Shown here piece by piece: positions 1-8,393 of a stretch of 64,000 nt of DNA. The DNA lies in contig NZ_CABGGS010000005.1 of the NCBI RefSeq assembly GCF_902158555.1, positions 124,001-188,000 of the forward strand, in the 5' to 3' direction. The stretch comes from Klebsiella spallanzanii (lineage in GTDB: Bacteria; Pseudomonadota; Gammaproteobacteria; Enterobacterales; Enterobacteriaceae). The position numbers were made by a program, and so were the translations under genes. Under the pieces are notes generated by a model that saw nothing but the letters and a program-made list of their open reading frames with translations, had not been told where the DNA came from and did no database searches. Numbering within the stretch: the first letter of the stretch is position 1; each line of letters starts with the position of its first letter.

Positions 1-369
1 GATAGCGACCAGGTTTTTAATTATTTTGCTGCCGCCGGTATAATAAGACATCTCTTCGCTCATGGTCATAAAGCGAAACTTACGTACCGGAGCAAATAGC
101 CACGCCACCAGCAGGATCCCTACCGCGCCGCCAAGACCATACAGCATCCCCGCCCAGCCGTTAGTGTAGCCAAAGCCCACCGCACCAACGCTTGAGCCGG
201 TACCGACCATGGTACCGACGGTTGAACCCAGAGTCAGGATCATCGGCAGAGAACGGCCGCCCAGTAAAAAATCTTCACCCGTCTTTTGCTTACGCGACAC
301 ATACCAGCCTAACGTAATCATGGCGCAGGCATAGACCGAGAACCAAATCAAAAAGGACATATTATTCAT
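1..369 (-). CDS. Sodium:solute symporter family transporter (N-terminal part, runs off window)
   Basis: The first 123 residues are visible; the rest lies beyond the left edge. The protein starts at an ATG at 369-367 and has hydrophobic helices with an early GGRSLP segment and Gly/Ser-rich stretches, as in the SSS (sodium:solute symporter) family, where the first helices line the sodium and substrate path. It lies downstream of the D-aminoacylase and ridA-like genes on the same strand, with a 187-base gap after ridA. From that context it probably imports the N-acyl-amino acid or amino acid the neighbours break down. The substrate is an inference; family membership is fairly sure from the N-terminus alone. 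Confidence 0.8.
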   Translation of the reverse strand, partial: MNNMSFLIWFSVYACAMITLGWYVSRKQKTGEDFLLGGRSLPMILTLGSTVGTMVGTGSSVGAVGFGYTNGWAGMLYGLGGAVGILLVAWLFAPVRKFRFMTMSEEMSYYTGGSKIIKNLVAI

Positions 370-556
370 TGCTCACATCCAGACGTAATAAATAATACTC
401 GTACTGCTGAATATTATAAGTTGATAGAAACAATGCCTGAAAAAAGGCAAAGCGACACCGCTGGTGCCAGCCTGTTTATTCAGTCTGGCGCCAATATCAC
501 ACTTTTTTGCTTATTCCTCCCCGAGCGGAGAAGAATGTTATTTTTCTCGCGCGGTT

Positions 557-949
557 TTACACGCGCGCCGCGTTATAACAGGTCACATCCACTTCGACTT
601 TGCAATCCACCACCAGGTCCGCCACGCAGCAGATACGGGCTGGCGGGTTATCGCCAAAGAACTCGCGGAACACTTTGTTGAAGGACTGGAAATAGCGCGA
701 ATCGGTGAGGATCACTTTGACGTGTACGACGTCGGCGAGGGTATAGCCCGCTTCGGTCATGATATCCACGCAGTTCTGAATCGCCAGACGCGCCTGGTCG
801 ACAATCCCCCCTTCCACCACTTCGCCATCTTTCATCGGCGTCTGACCGGAGACGTACAGCCAGCCACCCGCTTCCACCGCGCGGGCGAACGGCAGATGCT
901 GCCCGCCGGTGCCGGTTCCGCCTTCCACGCCATAACGTTTAATACTCAT
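557..949 (-). CDS. RidA/YjgF/Rid family enamine/imine deaminase-like protein
   Basis: 130 residues, the normal length for the family. The C-terminal part has the conserved PAR arginine (P-A-R-I near residue 103) that binds the carboxylate of the 2-aminoacrylate-type substrate, followed by the usual short beta strands. RidA proteins form trimers and hydrolyse reactive enamines released by PLP-dependent dehydratases. The gene begins 10 bases after the D-aminoacylase stop, with an AAGGAG-type site before the ATG. A PLP dehydratase is divergently encoded at 2601, so detoxifying its enamine product is a reasonable role. Several residues differ from housekeeping RidA, so this is a pathway-specific paralog. 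Confidence 0.85.
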   Translation of the reverse strand: MSIKRYGVEGGTGTGGQHLPFARAVEAGGWLYVSGQTPMKDGEVVEGGIVDQARLAIQNCVDIMTEAGYTLADVVHVKVILTDSRYFQSFNKVFREFFGDNPPARICCVADLVVDCKVEVDVTCYNAARV

Positions 950-959
950 CTTTCACTCC

Positions 960-2399
960 TTAGCTCATTCGGCGGCGCAGGAAACGCCCTGCGCGCCCGG
1001 TAATCTTTTTATCGCTGCCGTAGCTCATCACGCCGTTGACCATCACCGCTTCTATGCCGTCCGCCGGTTGTTTCGGGTCGGAGAAGCTGGCGACATCGCG
1101 CACCGTTTGCGGGTCAAACAGCACCAGATCGGCGAAGTAGCCCACTTTCACCAGCCCACGATCCACAAGCTGAAAGCGTGCCGCCGAGAGGCCGGTCATT
1201 TTGTGAATGGCGGTGGTCAGCGGAAACAGCTGTTCATCGCGACTGTAGTGGCCCAGTACCCGAGGGAAAGCCCCCCACAGCCGTGGATGCGGCATCGGGT
1301 CGTTCGGCAGGCCATCGGAGCCGATCATGGTGACCGGATAACGCAGCACCCGCCGCACGTCCTGCTCGTCCATGTTGTAATAGATTGCACCTGCGGGCAT
1401 TAGCCGCGCCGCCGCATCATGGAGGCTCACCTGCCAGCCATCGGCAATTTGCTTGAGGGTTTTACCGGCCTGTTCTGGCTGCGCTTCCGACCAGGTGATA
1501 ACGATGTCGAACTCATCGGTCACCTGCTTCATATCCAGCGTCGACGAACTGGCGGAATAGGGGTAGCAGTCGCAGGCAATCTCCTGGCGCTGGCGCATCT
1601 CATCGAAGAAAGCCAGCGTCTCCTTCGTGCGACCCCAGTTTTTCGCCCCGGCGCACTTGTGGTGCGAGACCACCACCGGCACGTTGCCGTGGCGACCAAT
1701 GCGAAACGCTTCGTCAAGCGCTTCCAGAATCGGTTCAAACTCCGAGCGCAAGTGAGTGGTGTAAATACCCTTCTCCGCCGCCAGCTCTTCCGCCAGCGCC
1801 ATCACCTCTTCAGTGGTGGACTGGAATGCGCTGGCGTAGGCCAGACCGGTACTCAGCCCCAGCGCCCCCTGACGCAGAGCGTCGCGCAGTTGAACCCGCA
1901 TCCCGGCGATTTCGCTTTCCGTCGCCGGGCGGAACAAATCATCCATATGATTGTTGCGCAGCGCGGTATGGCCAATCAGCGTGCCGACGTTCAGTGACGG
2001 CTTCGCCGCCTCCACCGCGTGGGCGTAAGCCTCAACGGTGGGATAAATAAATTGCTCCTGCTCGCCCAGCAGGTTCATCGGGTCCGGCACGCCGTCGCGC
2101 ATGGTTGCCGTCGCCGCGCTGATCCCGCAGTTGCCAACGATCACCGTCGTCACCCCCTGGCTCAGCTTGGGCAAATACTCCGGCATACGGATGACGTTGA
2201 TATCGTCATGGGTATGCACATCGATAAACCCGGGGGCCAGTACGCGCCCCAGCCCCTCGACCACCTGCTCCGCCGCCAGATTCAACGCCGGGGCCATATC
2301 CACAATCCGATCGCCCTTCACCGCCACGTCGCCAAGAAACTGCGGCCCGCCGCTGCCGTCGATGACGGTGACGTTTTTGAAAAGCCAGTTAACTTTCAT
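960..2399 (-). CDS. N-acyl-D-amino-acid deacylase (D-aminoacylase)
   Basis: 479 residues of the amidohydrolase superfamily, zinc-dependent, cytoplasmic. It hydrolyses N-acyl-D-amino acids to the free D-amino acid and a carboxylate. Visible landmarks are the HxH metal pair (H62, H64) after a buried beta strand, the family-specific cysteine in GNCG (C91), a histidine in TTHLR (H216), the SHHK histidines (H246/H247) and the catalytic aspartate in GSDG (D362). The C-terminal small beta domain is complete. It heads a minus-strand operon with the RidA-like and symporter genes. The start at 2399 opens the first beta strand directly, and a 201-base promoter region separates it from the divergent PLP enzyme. 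Confidence 0.92.
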   Translation of the reverse strand: MKVNWLFKNVTVIDGSGGPQFLGDVAVKGDRIVDMAPALNLAAEQVVEGLGRVLAPGFIDVHTHDDINVIRMPEYLPKLSQGVTTVIVGNCGISAATATMRDGVPDPMNLLGEQEQFIYPTVEAYAHAVEAAKPSLNVGTLIGHTALRNNHMDDLFRPATESEIAGMRVQLRDALRQGALGLSTGLAYASAFQSTTEEVMALAEELAAEKGIYTTHLRSEFEPILEALDEAFRIGRHGNVPVVVSHHKCAGAKNWGRTKETLAFFDEMRQRQEIACDCYPYSASSSTLDMKQVTDEFDIVITWSEAQPEQAGKTLKQIADGWQVSLHDAAARLMPAGAIYYNMDEQDVRRVLRYPVTMIGSDGLPNDPMPHPRLWGAFPRVLGHYSRDEQLFPLTTAIHKMTGLSAARFQLVDRGLVKVGYFADLVLFDPQTVRDVASFSDPKQPADGIEAVMVNGVMSYGSDKKITGRAGRFLRRRMS

Positions 2400-2600
2400 C
2401 GCAATTACTCCCTTTCAACTCTGCCGACAAGTTAACCATTTACAAGGCGGAAAAACAGTGGAAAACTACGCAAAAACCAGATCAATTTATGATACTTTTA
2501 TTCATTAAACACAAAGATCACATATTAAATTTATATTTATCAATAAATTAAAATTGATACCCAACTTTTATCCGAGCATAAACCCTGAAAGGACATTGTT
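2400..2600. promoter_or_regulatory. Divergent promoter region between D-aminoacylase operon and PLP deaminase gene
   Basis: An AT-rich 201-base interval between two divergently transcribed genes of one presumed pathway. It must carry promoters for both directions. I see no clear palindromic operator, and no regulator gene is adjacent inside the window. A GAAAGGAC ribosome-binding site precedes the ATG at 2601. Confidence 0.5.
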
Positions 2601-3815
2601 ATGAAATACCATTCCGATACGCTTGTCCCGCACAAAGCCGCCGTGATGTCCGCCCCGGCAAATCTGCTGGCAGAGGATATCTGCCTCCCCGCCGCGCTGC
2701 TGAAAAAAACGGCGCTGGAAAATAACATCACCTGGATGCAACGCTACGCCGATGCGCGCGGCGTCTCGCTGGCACCGCACGGTAAAACGACGATGACGCC
2801 GTGGATTTTTCAGGCGCAGCAGCAGGCGGGCGCATGGGGGATCGGCGTGGGTAGCGCCTGGCAAGCCAGCGCGGCGATGGCCAGCGGCGTGCAGCGCGTT
2901 TTGATGGTCAACCAACTGGTCGGCAAGGCCAATATGCAGGTGGTATCGCGCCTGAAAGGGCATTATCGGGCGGCAGATTTTATCTGCTGCGTGGATAGCC
3001 TTGCCAATGCCCGCACGCTGTCGGCGTTTTTCAGCGAGCGGCGGCAAACGCTGGATGTGCTGATTGAGCTGGGTGTGCAGGGCGGGCGCTGCGGCTGTCG
3101 CAGCGTTGAGGACGCGCTGGCGCTGGCACAGGCGGTGGCGGAGCTGCCGGGCCTGAAGCTGCGCGGTCTTGAGCTGTATGAAGGGGTTTTGCACGGCGAC
3201 GATCCGCAGCCGCAGGTTGAAGCCCTGCTGCGCCAGGCCGCCGAACTGGCCTGTCGAATGGCGCCGCTGGTTGAGGGCGAGTTTGTGCTGACCGGTGCCG
3301 GTACCGTTTGGTACGACGTGGTGTGTAACATCTGGCTGGCGGCGGAGAAACCGGCGAACTGCCGGATCGTTATCCGCCCCGGCTGCTATATCACCCACGA
3401 CCGGGGGATCTACGATATCGCGCAGCAGGAGCTGGTGGCGCGGGATCCGATCGCCTGCGATCTGGGCGGCGACTTAACCTCGGCGCTGGAGCTGATGGCG
3501 ATGGTCCAGTCGGTGCCGGAAGCGGATCGCGCGGTGGTTAACTTCGGCAAGCGCGACTGCGCCTTCGACGCCGGACTGCCGCAGCCCATCGCCCTCTATC
3601 GTCACGGTGAGCAGCTATCCGCCGAGGGGATCGCGAGCGTGGGGATTATGGATCAGCACTGCATGCTGCACCTTGCACCGGGCAGCGACGTGCAGGTCGG
3701 CGATATTCTGGTGTTTGGGACCTCGCACCCGTGCCTGACGTTTGATAAATGGAAAACGCTGCTGCTGGTGGATGACCAATACAACGTGCTGGAAGAGCTG
3801 GATACGCTGTTCTGA
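2601..3815 (+). CDS. PLP-dependent amino acid deaminase, DSD1 / D-threonine aldolase-like fold
   Basis: 404 residues with an alanine-racemase-type TIM barrel and a C-terminal D-serine dehydratase-like domain. The PLP lysine is K62 in the APHGKTT motif. Near the C-terminus the SHPC motif (H376, C378) matches the zinc site of eukaryotic-type D-serine dehydratases, which eliminate the beta-hydroxyl and give the 2-oxo acid plus ammonia through an enamine. Divergent from the D-aminoacylase/RidA genes, it probably deaminates the D-amino acid freed by the deacylase. The exact substrate cannot be read from sequence. A REP pair follows the stop codon. Confidence 0.88.
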   Translation: MKYHSDTLVPHKAAVMSAPANLLAEDICLPAALLKKTALENNITWMQRYADARGVSLAPHGKTTMTPWIFQAQQQAGAWGIGVGSAWQASAAMASGVQRVLMVNQLVGKANMQVVSRLKGHYRAADFICCVDSLANARTLSAFFSERRQTLDVLIELGVQGGRCGCRSVEDALALAQAVAELPGLKLRGLELYEGVLHGDDPQPQVEALLRQAAELACRMAPLVEGEFVLTGAGTVWYDVVCNIWLAAEKPANCRIVIRPGCYITHDRGIYDIAQQELVARDPIACDLGGDLTSALELMAMVQSVPEADRAVVNFGKRDCAFDAGLPQPIALYRHGEQLSAEGIASVGIMDQHCMLHLAPGSDVQVGDILVFGTSHPCLTFDKWKTLLLVDDQYNVLEELDTLF

Positions 3816-3825
3816 ATGGTGCCTT

Positions 3826-3910
3826 TCCCGGAGGCGGCGCGCTGCGCCTGTCCGGGCTACCGTGCTGTGAACCCGTAGCCCGGACAGGTGCGCCAGCACC
3901 GCCTCCGGGG
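3826..3910. repeat. REP pair (class A)
   Basis: Two inverted copies of a GC-rich palindromic unit built on GTAGCCCGGACAGG and CGCCTCCGGG, facing each other between two convergent genes (the PLP deaminase and hpaR). Variants of the unit recur at 12934, 39452, 50740 and 51318. Such REP/BIME elements lie outside genes and can stabilise 3' ends of mRNA. Confidence 0.85.
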
Positions 3911-3939
3911 ATTTTCACGTTTTCACGGCTCGGGCCATC

Positions 3940-4380
3940 TTACGACTCCTCTTCCTCTCCTCTTATCCCATTCCCCAAGGCAATAAACTCCTCCAGCAGC
4001 GCGGTGAGCTGCTGCATTTTCTCCGCGGTAAACTCAGCTTCAATCTGACGATAAGCTTCTTCCACCTGGGCCTGGGCACTTTCATACAGCTTCAACCCCG
4101 CAGGCGTTAGCGAAACGTACAGCTTGCGCTGGTCATTGACCGGCTTTAGACGCAACACCAAACCGTCTCGCTCCATGCGGGTGAGAATACCGGTCAGGCT
4201 CGGGCGTAAAATACAGGCGCGAAAAGCCAGGTCGTGGAAATCCATCGACGGATTTTCGGCAAGAATGCGCACGATACGCCACTGCTGCTCGGTCAGATTG
4301 TGGCGTTTAACGATGGGACGAAAGTGCGCCATCGCCGCTTCCCGCGCCTGCAGCAACGCGATAGTTAATGAATCATGCAT
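3940..4380 (-). CDS. hpaR: HpaR, MarR-family repressor of homoprotocatechuate degradation
   Basis: 146 residues from the ATG at 4380 (MHDSLT...), the start that matches E. coli W HpaR; an in-frame upstream ATG at 4407 would lie inside the operator described here and lacks a ribosome-binding site. The winged helix-turn-helix covers about residues 25-100 with strongly conserved LTEQQWRIVRIL and RPSLTGILTRMERDGLV segments. HpaR dimers repress the hpaG promoter and their own gene; 4-hydroxyphenylacetate-type ligands relieve repression. It is divergent from hpaG1, and both operator-like palindromes lie in the gap. The acidic C-terminal tail is a little different from E. coli. Confidence 0.95.
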   Translation of the reverse strand: MHDSLTIALLQAREAAMAHFRPIVKRHNLTEQQWRIVRILAENPSMDFHDLAFRACILRPSLTGILTRMERDGLVLRLKPVNDQRKLYVSLTPAGLKLYESAQAQVEEAYRQIEAEFTAEKMQQLTALLEEFIALGNGIRGEEEES

Positions 4381-4407
4381 GAGTGACCTCTGAACCACAC
4401 CCTTCAT

Positions 4408-4425
4408 TTATTAATAAGTTAATAA
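4408..4425. promoter_or_regulatory. HpaR operator candidate at hpaR promoter
   Basis: A perfect inverted repeat with 7-base arms (TTATTAA / TTAATAA) and a 4-base spacer TAAG, 28 bases upstream of the hpaR start. It has the same geometry as the palindrome at 4608-4625. HpaR is known to bind two operators in this intergenic region in E. coli W. Confidence 0.75.
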
Positions 4426-4542
4426 TTAGCGTTAATTGCCTCATAACGCAACCGGTTTCTGCCTCTGAAAAGTACCAGATGGTACAACAAAAAATAATTA
4501 ACCATTGATTTATAAAAATAAAAATAAAATCTGTAAATATAT

Positions 4543-4603
4543 TGTTAATCAGATCACAAAACATTCACTTCTGTTTGCCAAACGTTTCTGCAAAGCATAA
4601 AAG
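4543..4603 (+). promoter_or_regulatory. hpaG promoter: CRP site and candidate -35/-10
   Basis: A CRP-like site at 4543-4558 (TGTTA, six bases, TCACA) has one mismatch to the consensus. Downstream are a -35-like TTGCCA (4575-4580) and a -10-like TAAAAG (4598-4603) with a 17-base spacer. This puts the CRP centre about 61 bases before the expected start of transcription, a classical class I spacing. CRP activation of this promoter is established in E. coli W; the exact boxes here are my reading. Confidence 0.6.
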
Positions 4604-4607
4604 ATGA

Positions 4608-4625
4608 TCATTAACATATTAATGA
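4608..4625. promoter_or_regulatory. HpaR operator candidate at hpaG transcription start
   Basis: A perfect inverted repeat, TCATTAA / TTAATGA, with spacer CATA, lying where transcription of the hpaG operon should begin. A bound MarR dimer here would block RNA polymerase. Confidence 0.78.
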
Positions 4626-4665
4626 AATATCTTCGATTCCGAAATCAGCAGCAAAGGAGTGGTGA

Positions 4666-5298
4666 ATGAAAGGTACCATCTTCGCCGTGGCGCTTAACCA
4701 TCGCAGCCAGCTTGATGCCTGGCGCGAAGCGTTCCAACAGGCCCCCTATAAAACGCCGCCGAAGACCGCAGTCTGGTTTATCAAGCCGCGCAACACCGTT
4801 ATCGGCAACGGCGAGAACATTCCATATCCACCGGGTGAAACGGTGCAGAGCGGTGCGACCGTGGCGCTGATCGTCGGCAAAACCGCGCGCAAAGTGGCCG
4901 CAGAAGAAGCCGCCGCTTATATTGCTGGCTATGCGCTGGCTAATGACGTCAGCTTGCCGGAAGAGAGCTTCTATCGCCCGGCGATCAAAGCTAAATGCCG
5001 CGACGGCTTCTGCCCGCTTGGCGCACTCGCGCCGGTCAGCAACGCCGATAACCTGACTATCATCACCGAAATCAACGGTCGCGAAGCGGACAGCTGGAAC
5101 ACCGCTGACCTCCAGCGCTCCGCCGCCGAGCTGCTGAGCGCCCTGAGCGAATTCGCCACGCTCAACCCCGGCGACGCCATTCTGATCGGCACCCCGCACA
5201 ACCGCGTCACGCTGCAACCCGGCGATCGCGTTCGTATTCTCGCCGAGGGTTTCCCGGCGCTGGAAAACCCGGTGGTCGCAGAAGGAGAGCTGGCATGA
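4666..5298 (+). CDS. hpaG1: HpaG1, OPET decarboxylase / HHDD isomerase N-terminal subunit
   Basis: 210 residues of the fumarylacetoacetate hydrolase superfamily. In E. coli W the equivalent is the N-terminal half of the 429-residue bifunctional HpaG, which decarboxylates 5-oxo-pent-3-ene-1,2,5-tricarboxylate and isomerises the product to 2-oxohept-3-enedioate. Here it is an independent protein with its own AAGGAG site. Metal-binding-type acidic motifs and NDVSLPEESFYRP are clear. The stop overlaps the hpaG2 start by four bases (ATGA), so the halves are translationally coupled. First gene of the meta-cleavage operon. Confidence 0.93.
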   Translation: MKGTIFAVALNHRSQLDAWREAFQQAPYKTPPKTAVWFIKPRNTVIGNGENIPYPPGETVQSGATVALIVGKTARKVAAEEAAAYIAGYALANDVSLPEESFYRPAIKAKCRDGFCPLGALAPVSNADNLTIITEINGREADSWNTADLQRSAAELLSALSEFATLNPGDAILIGTPHNRVTLQPGDRVRILAEGFPALENPVVAEGELA

Positions 5299-6059
5299 AA
5301 CAGGCACGTATTGAATGGCAGGGACAGCAGCACGATGTGCAGATTGATGAACACGGTCAGGTCCACCTCGCCAACGGCAGGCTGCTAAACGAGGGCGAAT
5401 TCTGCTGGCTGCCGCCCGCTGACGGCACGCTGTTCGCGCTGGGCCTGAACTACGCCGATCACGCCAGCGAGCTGGAATTTAAGCCACCCACCGAACCACT
5501 CGTGTTTATCAAAGCGCCGAACACCTTTATCGGCCACCAGCAGGAATCGGTACGCCCGGATAACGTCGAGTACATGCACTACGAAGCCGAACTGGTGGTG
5601 GTGATCGGCAAAACCGCGCGTAAAGTCGCCGAAGCCGACGCCATGGAGTACGTCGCCGGGTATACCGTCTGCAACGACTACGCCATCCGCGACTATCTGG
5701 AAAACTACTATCGCCCGAACCTGCGGGTGAAAAGCCGCGACACCCTGACGCCGATCGGCCCATGGATCGTCGCGAAAGAGTCGATCCCGGATCCACATAA
5801 CCTGGCGTTGCGCACCTGGGTCAACGGTGAGCTGCGCCAGCAGGGCACCACCGCCGATCTGATCTTCAGCATCCCGTTCCTCATCGCTTATTTAAGCGAG
5901 TTTATGACCCTGCAACCGGGCGACATGATCGCCACCGGTACGCCGAAAGGGCTGTCGGACGTGGTGCCGGGCGATGAAGTGATCGTCGAAGTGGAAGGCG
6001 TCGGCCGCCTGGTCAACCGCATCATCAGCCAGCAAGCGTATGAGGAGAAGCTGTCATGA
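5295..6059 (+). CDS. hpaG2: HpaG2, OPET decarboxylase / HHDD isomerase C-terminal subunit
   Basis: 254 residues, FAH-superfamily fold. It corresponds to the C-terminal half of fused E. coli HpaG but begins with about 40 extra residues (MKQARIEWQGQQHDV...), a small N-terminal FAH-type leader that the fused protein lacks. The catalytic core is visible in LGLNYADHASE, the MHYEAELVVVIGK metal-ligand region and ATGTPKGLSDV. It acts with HpaG1 on the ring-cleavage product. It overlaps hpaG1 upstream and hpaE downstream by ATGA junctions. Confidence 0.94.
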   Translation: MKQARIEWQGQQHDVQIDEHGQVHLANGRLLNEGEFCWLPPADGTLFALGLNYADHASELEFKPPTEPLVFIKAPNTFIGHQQESVRPDNVEYMHYEAELVVVIGKTARKVAEADAMEYVAGYTVCNDYAIRDYLENYYRPNLRVKSRDTLTPIGPWIVAKESIPDPHNLALRTWVNGELRQQGTTADLIFSIPFLIAYLSEFMTLQPGDMIATGTPKGLSDVVPGDEVIVEVEGVGRLVNRIISQQAYEEKLS

Positions 6060-7522
6060 AAAAGATTAACCACTGGATCAACGGCAAAAACGTCGCCAGC
6101 GCCGAGTATTTTCATACCACCAACCCGGCAAGCGGCGAGGTTCTGGCGGAAGTCGCCTCCGGCGGCGAAGCCGAAGTCAACCAGGCGGTAGCGGCGGCGA
6201 AAGAGGCGTTCCCGAAATGGGCCAACCTGCCGATGAAAGAACGCGCACGCCTGATGCGTCGTCTGGGCGACCTGATCGATCAGAACGTGCCGGAGATCGC
6301 CGCCATGGAGACCGCCGACACCGGCCTGCCGATCCACCAGACCCAAAATGTGCTGATCCCGCGCGCGTCGCACAACTTCGAATTTTTCGCCGAAGTGTGC
6401 CAGCAGATGAACGGTAAGACCTATCCCGTTGACGACAAGATGCTCAACTACACCCTCGTGCAGCCGGTCGGCGTCTGCGCGCTGGTGTCACCGTGGAACG
6501 TGCCGTTTATGACCGCCACCTGGAAGGTCGCGCCGTGCCTGGCGCTGGGTAACACCGCGGTGCTGAAAATGTCTGAGCTGTCGCCGCTGACCGCCGATCG
6601 CTTGGGCGAACTGGCGCTGGAGGCAGGCATTCCGCCGGGCGTACTGAACGTGGTGCAGGGCTACGGCGCGACGGCGGGCGATGCGCTGGTGCGCCACCAC
6701 GACATCCGCGCGGTGTCGTTTACCGGCGGTACCGCCACCGGGCGTAATATCATGAAAAACGCCGGGCTGAAAAAGTACTCCATGGAGCTCGGCGGCAAAT
6801 CGCCGGTGCTGATTTTTGAAGATGCCGATATCGAGCGCGCACTCGACGCCGCGCTGTTCACCATCTTCTCGATCAACGGCGAGCGCTGCACCGCCGGCTC
6901 GCGCATCTTTATTCAGCAGAGCATTTATCCCGAATTCGTCAAACGCTTTGCCGAGCGCGCGAACCGCCTGCGCGTTGGTGACCCGAATGACCCGAACACC
7001 CAGGTGGGCGCACTGATTAGCCAACAGCACTGGGAGAAAGTCTCCGGCTATATCCGCCTCGGCATTGAAGAGGGCGCGACCCTGCTGGCCGGCGGCCCGG
7101 ACAAACCCACCGACCTGCCTGCGCATCTGCAAAGCGGTAACTTCCTGCGCCCGACGGTGCTGGCGGACGTCGACAACCGCATGCGCGTGGCGCAGGAAGA
7201 GATTTTTGGCCCGGTAGCCTGTCTGCTGCCGTTTAAAGACGAGGCGGAAGGTCTGCGCCTGGCCAACGACGTAGAGTACGGCCTCGCCTCTTATATCTGG
7301 ACCCAGGACGTCAGCAAAGTGCTGCGCCTGGCACGCGGCATCGAAGCCGGAATGGTGTTCGTCAACACCCAGAACGTCCGCGACCTGCGTCAGCCGTTCG
7401 GCGGCGTGAAGGCCTCCGGTACCGGCCGAGAAGGTGGCGAATATAGCTTTGAAGTGTTCGCTGAAATGAAAAACGTCTGCATCTCGATGGGCGACCATCC
7501 GATCCCAAAATGGGGAGTCTGA
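6056..7522 (+). CDS. hpaE: 5-carboxymethyl-2-hydroxymuconate semialdehyde dehydrogenase HpaE
   Basis: 488 residues, the full length of the enzyme. It oxidises the semialdehyde produced by HpaD to the dicarboxylate with NAD+. Aldehyde dehydrogenase landmarks are in place: the PWN asparagine N148, the general base E244 in MELGGKSP, and the nucleophile C278 in GERCTAGSR. It overlaps the hpaG2 stop by four bases and is followed immediately by hpaD. Close to E. coli HpaE throughout. Confidence 0.96.
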   Translation: MKKINHWINGKNVASAEYFHTTNPASGEVLAEVASGGEAEVNQAVAAAKEAFPKWANLPMKERARLMRRLGDLIDQNVPEIAAMETADTGLPIHQTQNVLIPRASHNFEFFAEVCQQMNGKTYPVDDKMLNYTLVQPVGVCALVSPWNVPFMTATWKVAPCLALGNTAVLKMSELSPLTADRLGELALEAGIPPGVLNVVQGYGATAGDALVRHHDIRAVSFTGGTATGRNIMKNAGLKKYSMELGGKSPVLIFEDADIERALDAALFTIFSINGERCTAGSRIFIQQSIYPEFVKRFAERANRLRVGDPNDPNTQVGALISQQHWEKVSGYIRLGIEEGATLLAGGPDKPTDLPAHLQSGNFLRPTVLADVDNRMRVAQEEIFGPVACLLPFKDEAEGLRLANDVEYGLASYIWTQDVSKVLRLARGIEAGMVFVNTQNVRDLRQPFGGVKASGTGREGGEYSFEVFAEMKNVCISMGDHPIPKWGV

Positions 7523-7523
7523 T

Positions 7524-8381
7524 ATGGGAAAGTTAGCGTTAGCAGCAAAAATCACTCACGTGCCGTCGATGTACCTTTCTGAACTGCCGGGGAAAAACCA
7601 CGGCTGCCGTCAGAGCGCTATCGATGGGCATAAGGAAATCGGCAAGCGGTGCCGCGAACTGGGCGTTGATACGATTATCGTTTTCGATACTCACTGGCTG
7701 GTGAATAGCGCCTACCACATTAACTGCGCCGACCATTTCCAGGGCGTCTATACCAGCAACGAGCTGCCGCATTTTATCCGCGACATGACCTACGACTACG
7801 ACGGTAATCCGGAGCTCGGCCACCTGATCGCCGACGAAGCGGTCAAGCTCGGGGTCCGCGCCAAAGCGCACAACATCCCGAGCCTGAAGCTCGAGTACGG
7901 CACGCTGGTGCCGATGCGCTACATGAATAGCGATAAGCATTTCAAAGTGGTCTCTATCTCGGCGTTCTGCACCGTTCACGATTTCGCCGACAGCCGCAAG
8001 TTGGGCCAGGCCATTCTTAAAGCTATCGACAAATATGACGGCACCGTGGCGGTGCTGGCCAGCGGCTCCCTGTCTCATCGCTTTATCGACGATCAGCGTG
8101 CGGAAGAAGGTATGAACAGCTACACCCGCGAGTTCGACCATCAGATGGACGAGCGCGTGGTGAAGCTGTGGCGTGAAGGTAAGTTCAAAGAGTTCTGCAC
8201 CATGCTGCCGGAGTACGCCGACTACTGCTACGGCGAGGGCAACATGCACGACACGGTGATGCTGCTTGGCCTGCTCGGCTGGGACAAGTATGACGGCAAG
8301 GTGGAGTTTATTACCGAACTGTTCGCCAGCTCCGGTACCGGCCAGGTCAACGCCGTCTTCCCGCTACCGGAACCGGCTTAA
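7524..8381 (+). CDS. hpaD: Homoprotocatechuate 2,3-dioxygenase HpaD
   Basis: 285 residues, a LigB-type (class III) extradiol dioxygenase. It opens the ring of 3,4-dihydroxyphenylacetate next to the hydroxyls to give 5-carboxymethyl-2-hydroxymuconate semialdehyde, using Fe(II) and O2. The NHGCRQ and FDTHWLVNSAYH regions supply conserved histidines, and the LASGSLSHRFIDD block is typical. One base separates it from hpaE. The sequence is almost the E. coli W protein. Confidence 0.96.
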   Translation: MGKLALAAKITHVPSMYLSELPGKNHGCRQSAIDGHKEIGKRCRELGVDTIIVFDTHWLVNSAYHINCADHFQGVYTSNELPHFIRDMTYDYDGNPELGHLIADEAVKLGVRAKAHNIPSLKLEYGTLVPMRYMNSDKHFKVVSISAFCTVHDFADSRKLGQAILKAIDKYDGTVAVLASGSLSHRFIDDQRAEEGMNSYTREFDHQMDERVVKLWREGKFKEFCTMLPEYADYCYGEGNMHDTVMLLGLLGWDKYDGKVEFITELFASSGTGQVNAVFPLPEPA

Positions 8382-8393
8382 GGAGAACACAGA

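Noticed and set aside
2568..3398. A 276-codon minus-strand frame opposite the PLP deaminase
   Set aside because: Shadow of the plus-strand gene, which has clear active-site motifs.
4666..6059. Frameshifted hpaG fusion gene
   Set aside because: Each half has its own ribosome-binding site and start, the second has an extra leader, and both keep their active-site residues, so two genes are more likely.
6488..7555. A 355-codon open frame opposite hpaE
   Set aside because: Shadow of a high-GC gene; His/Arg/Gln-rich composition and no recognisable fold.
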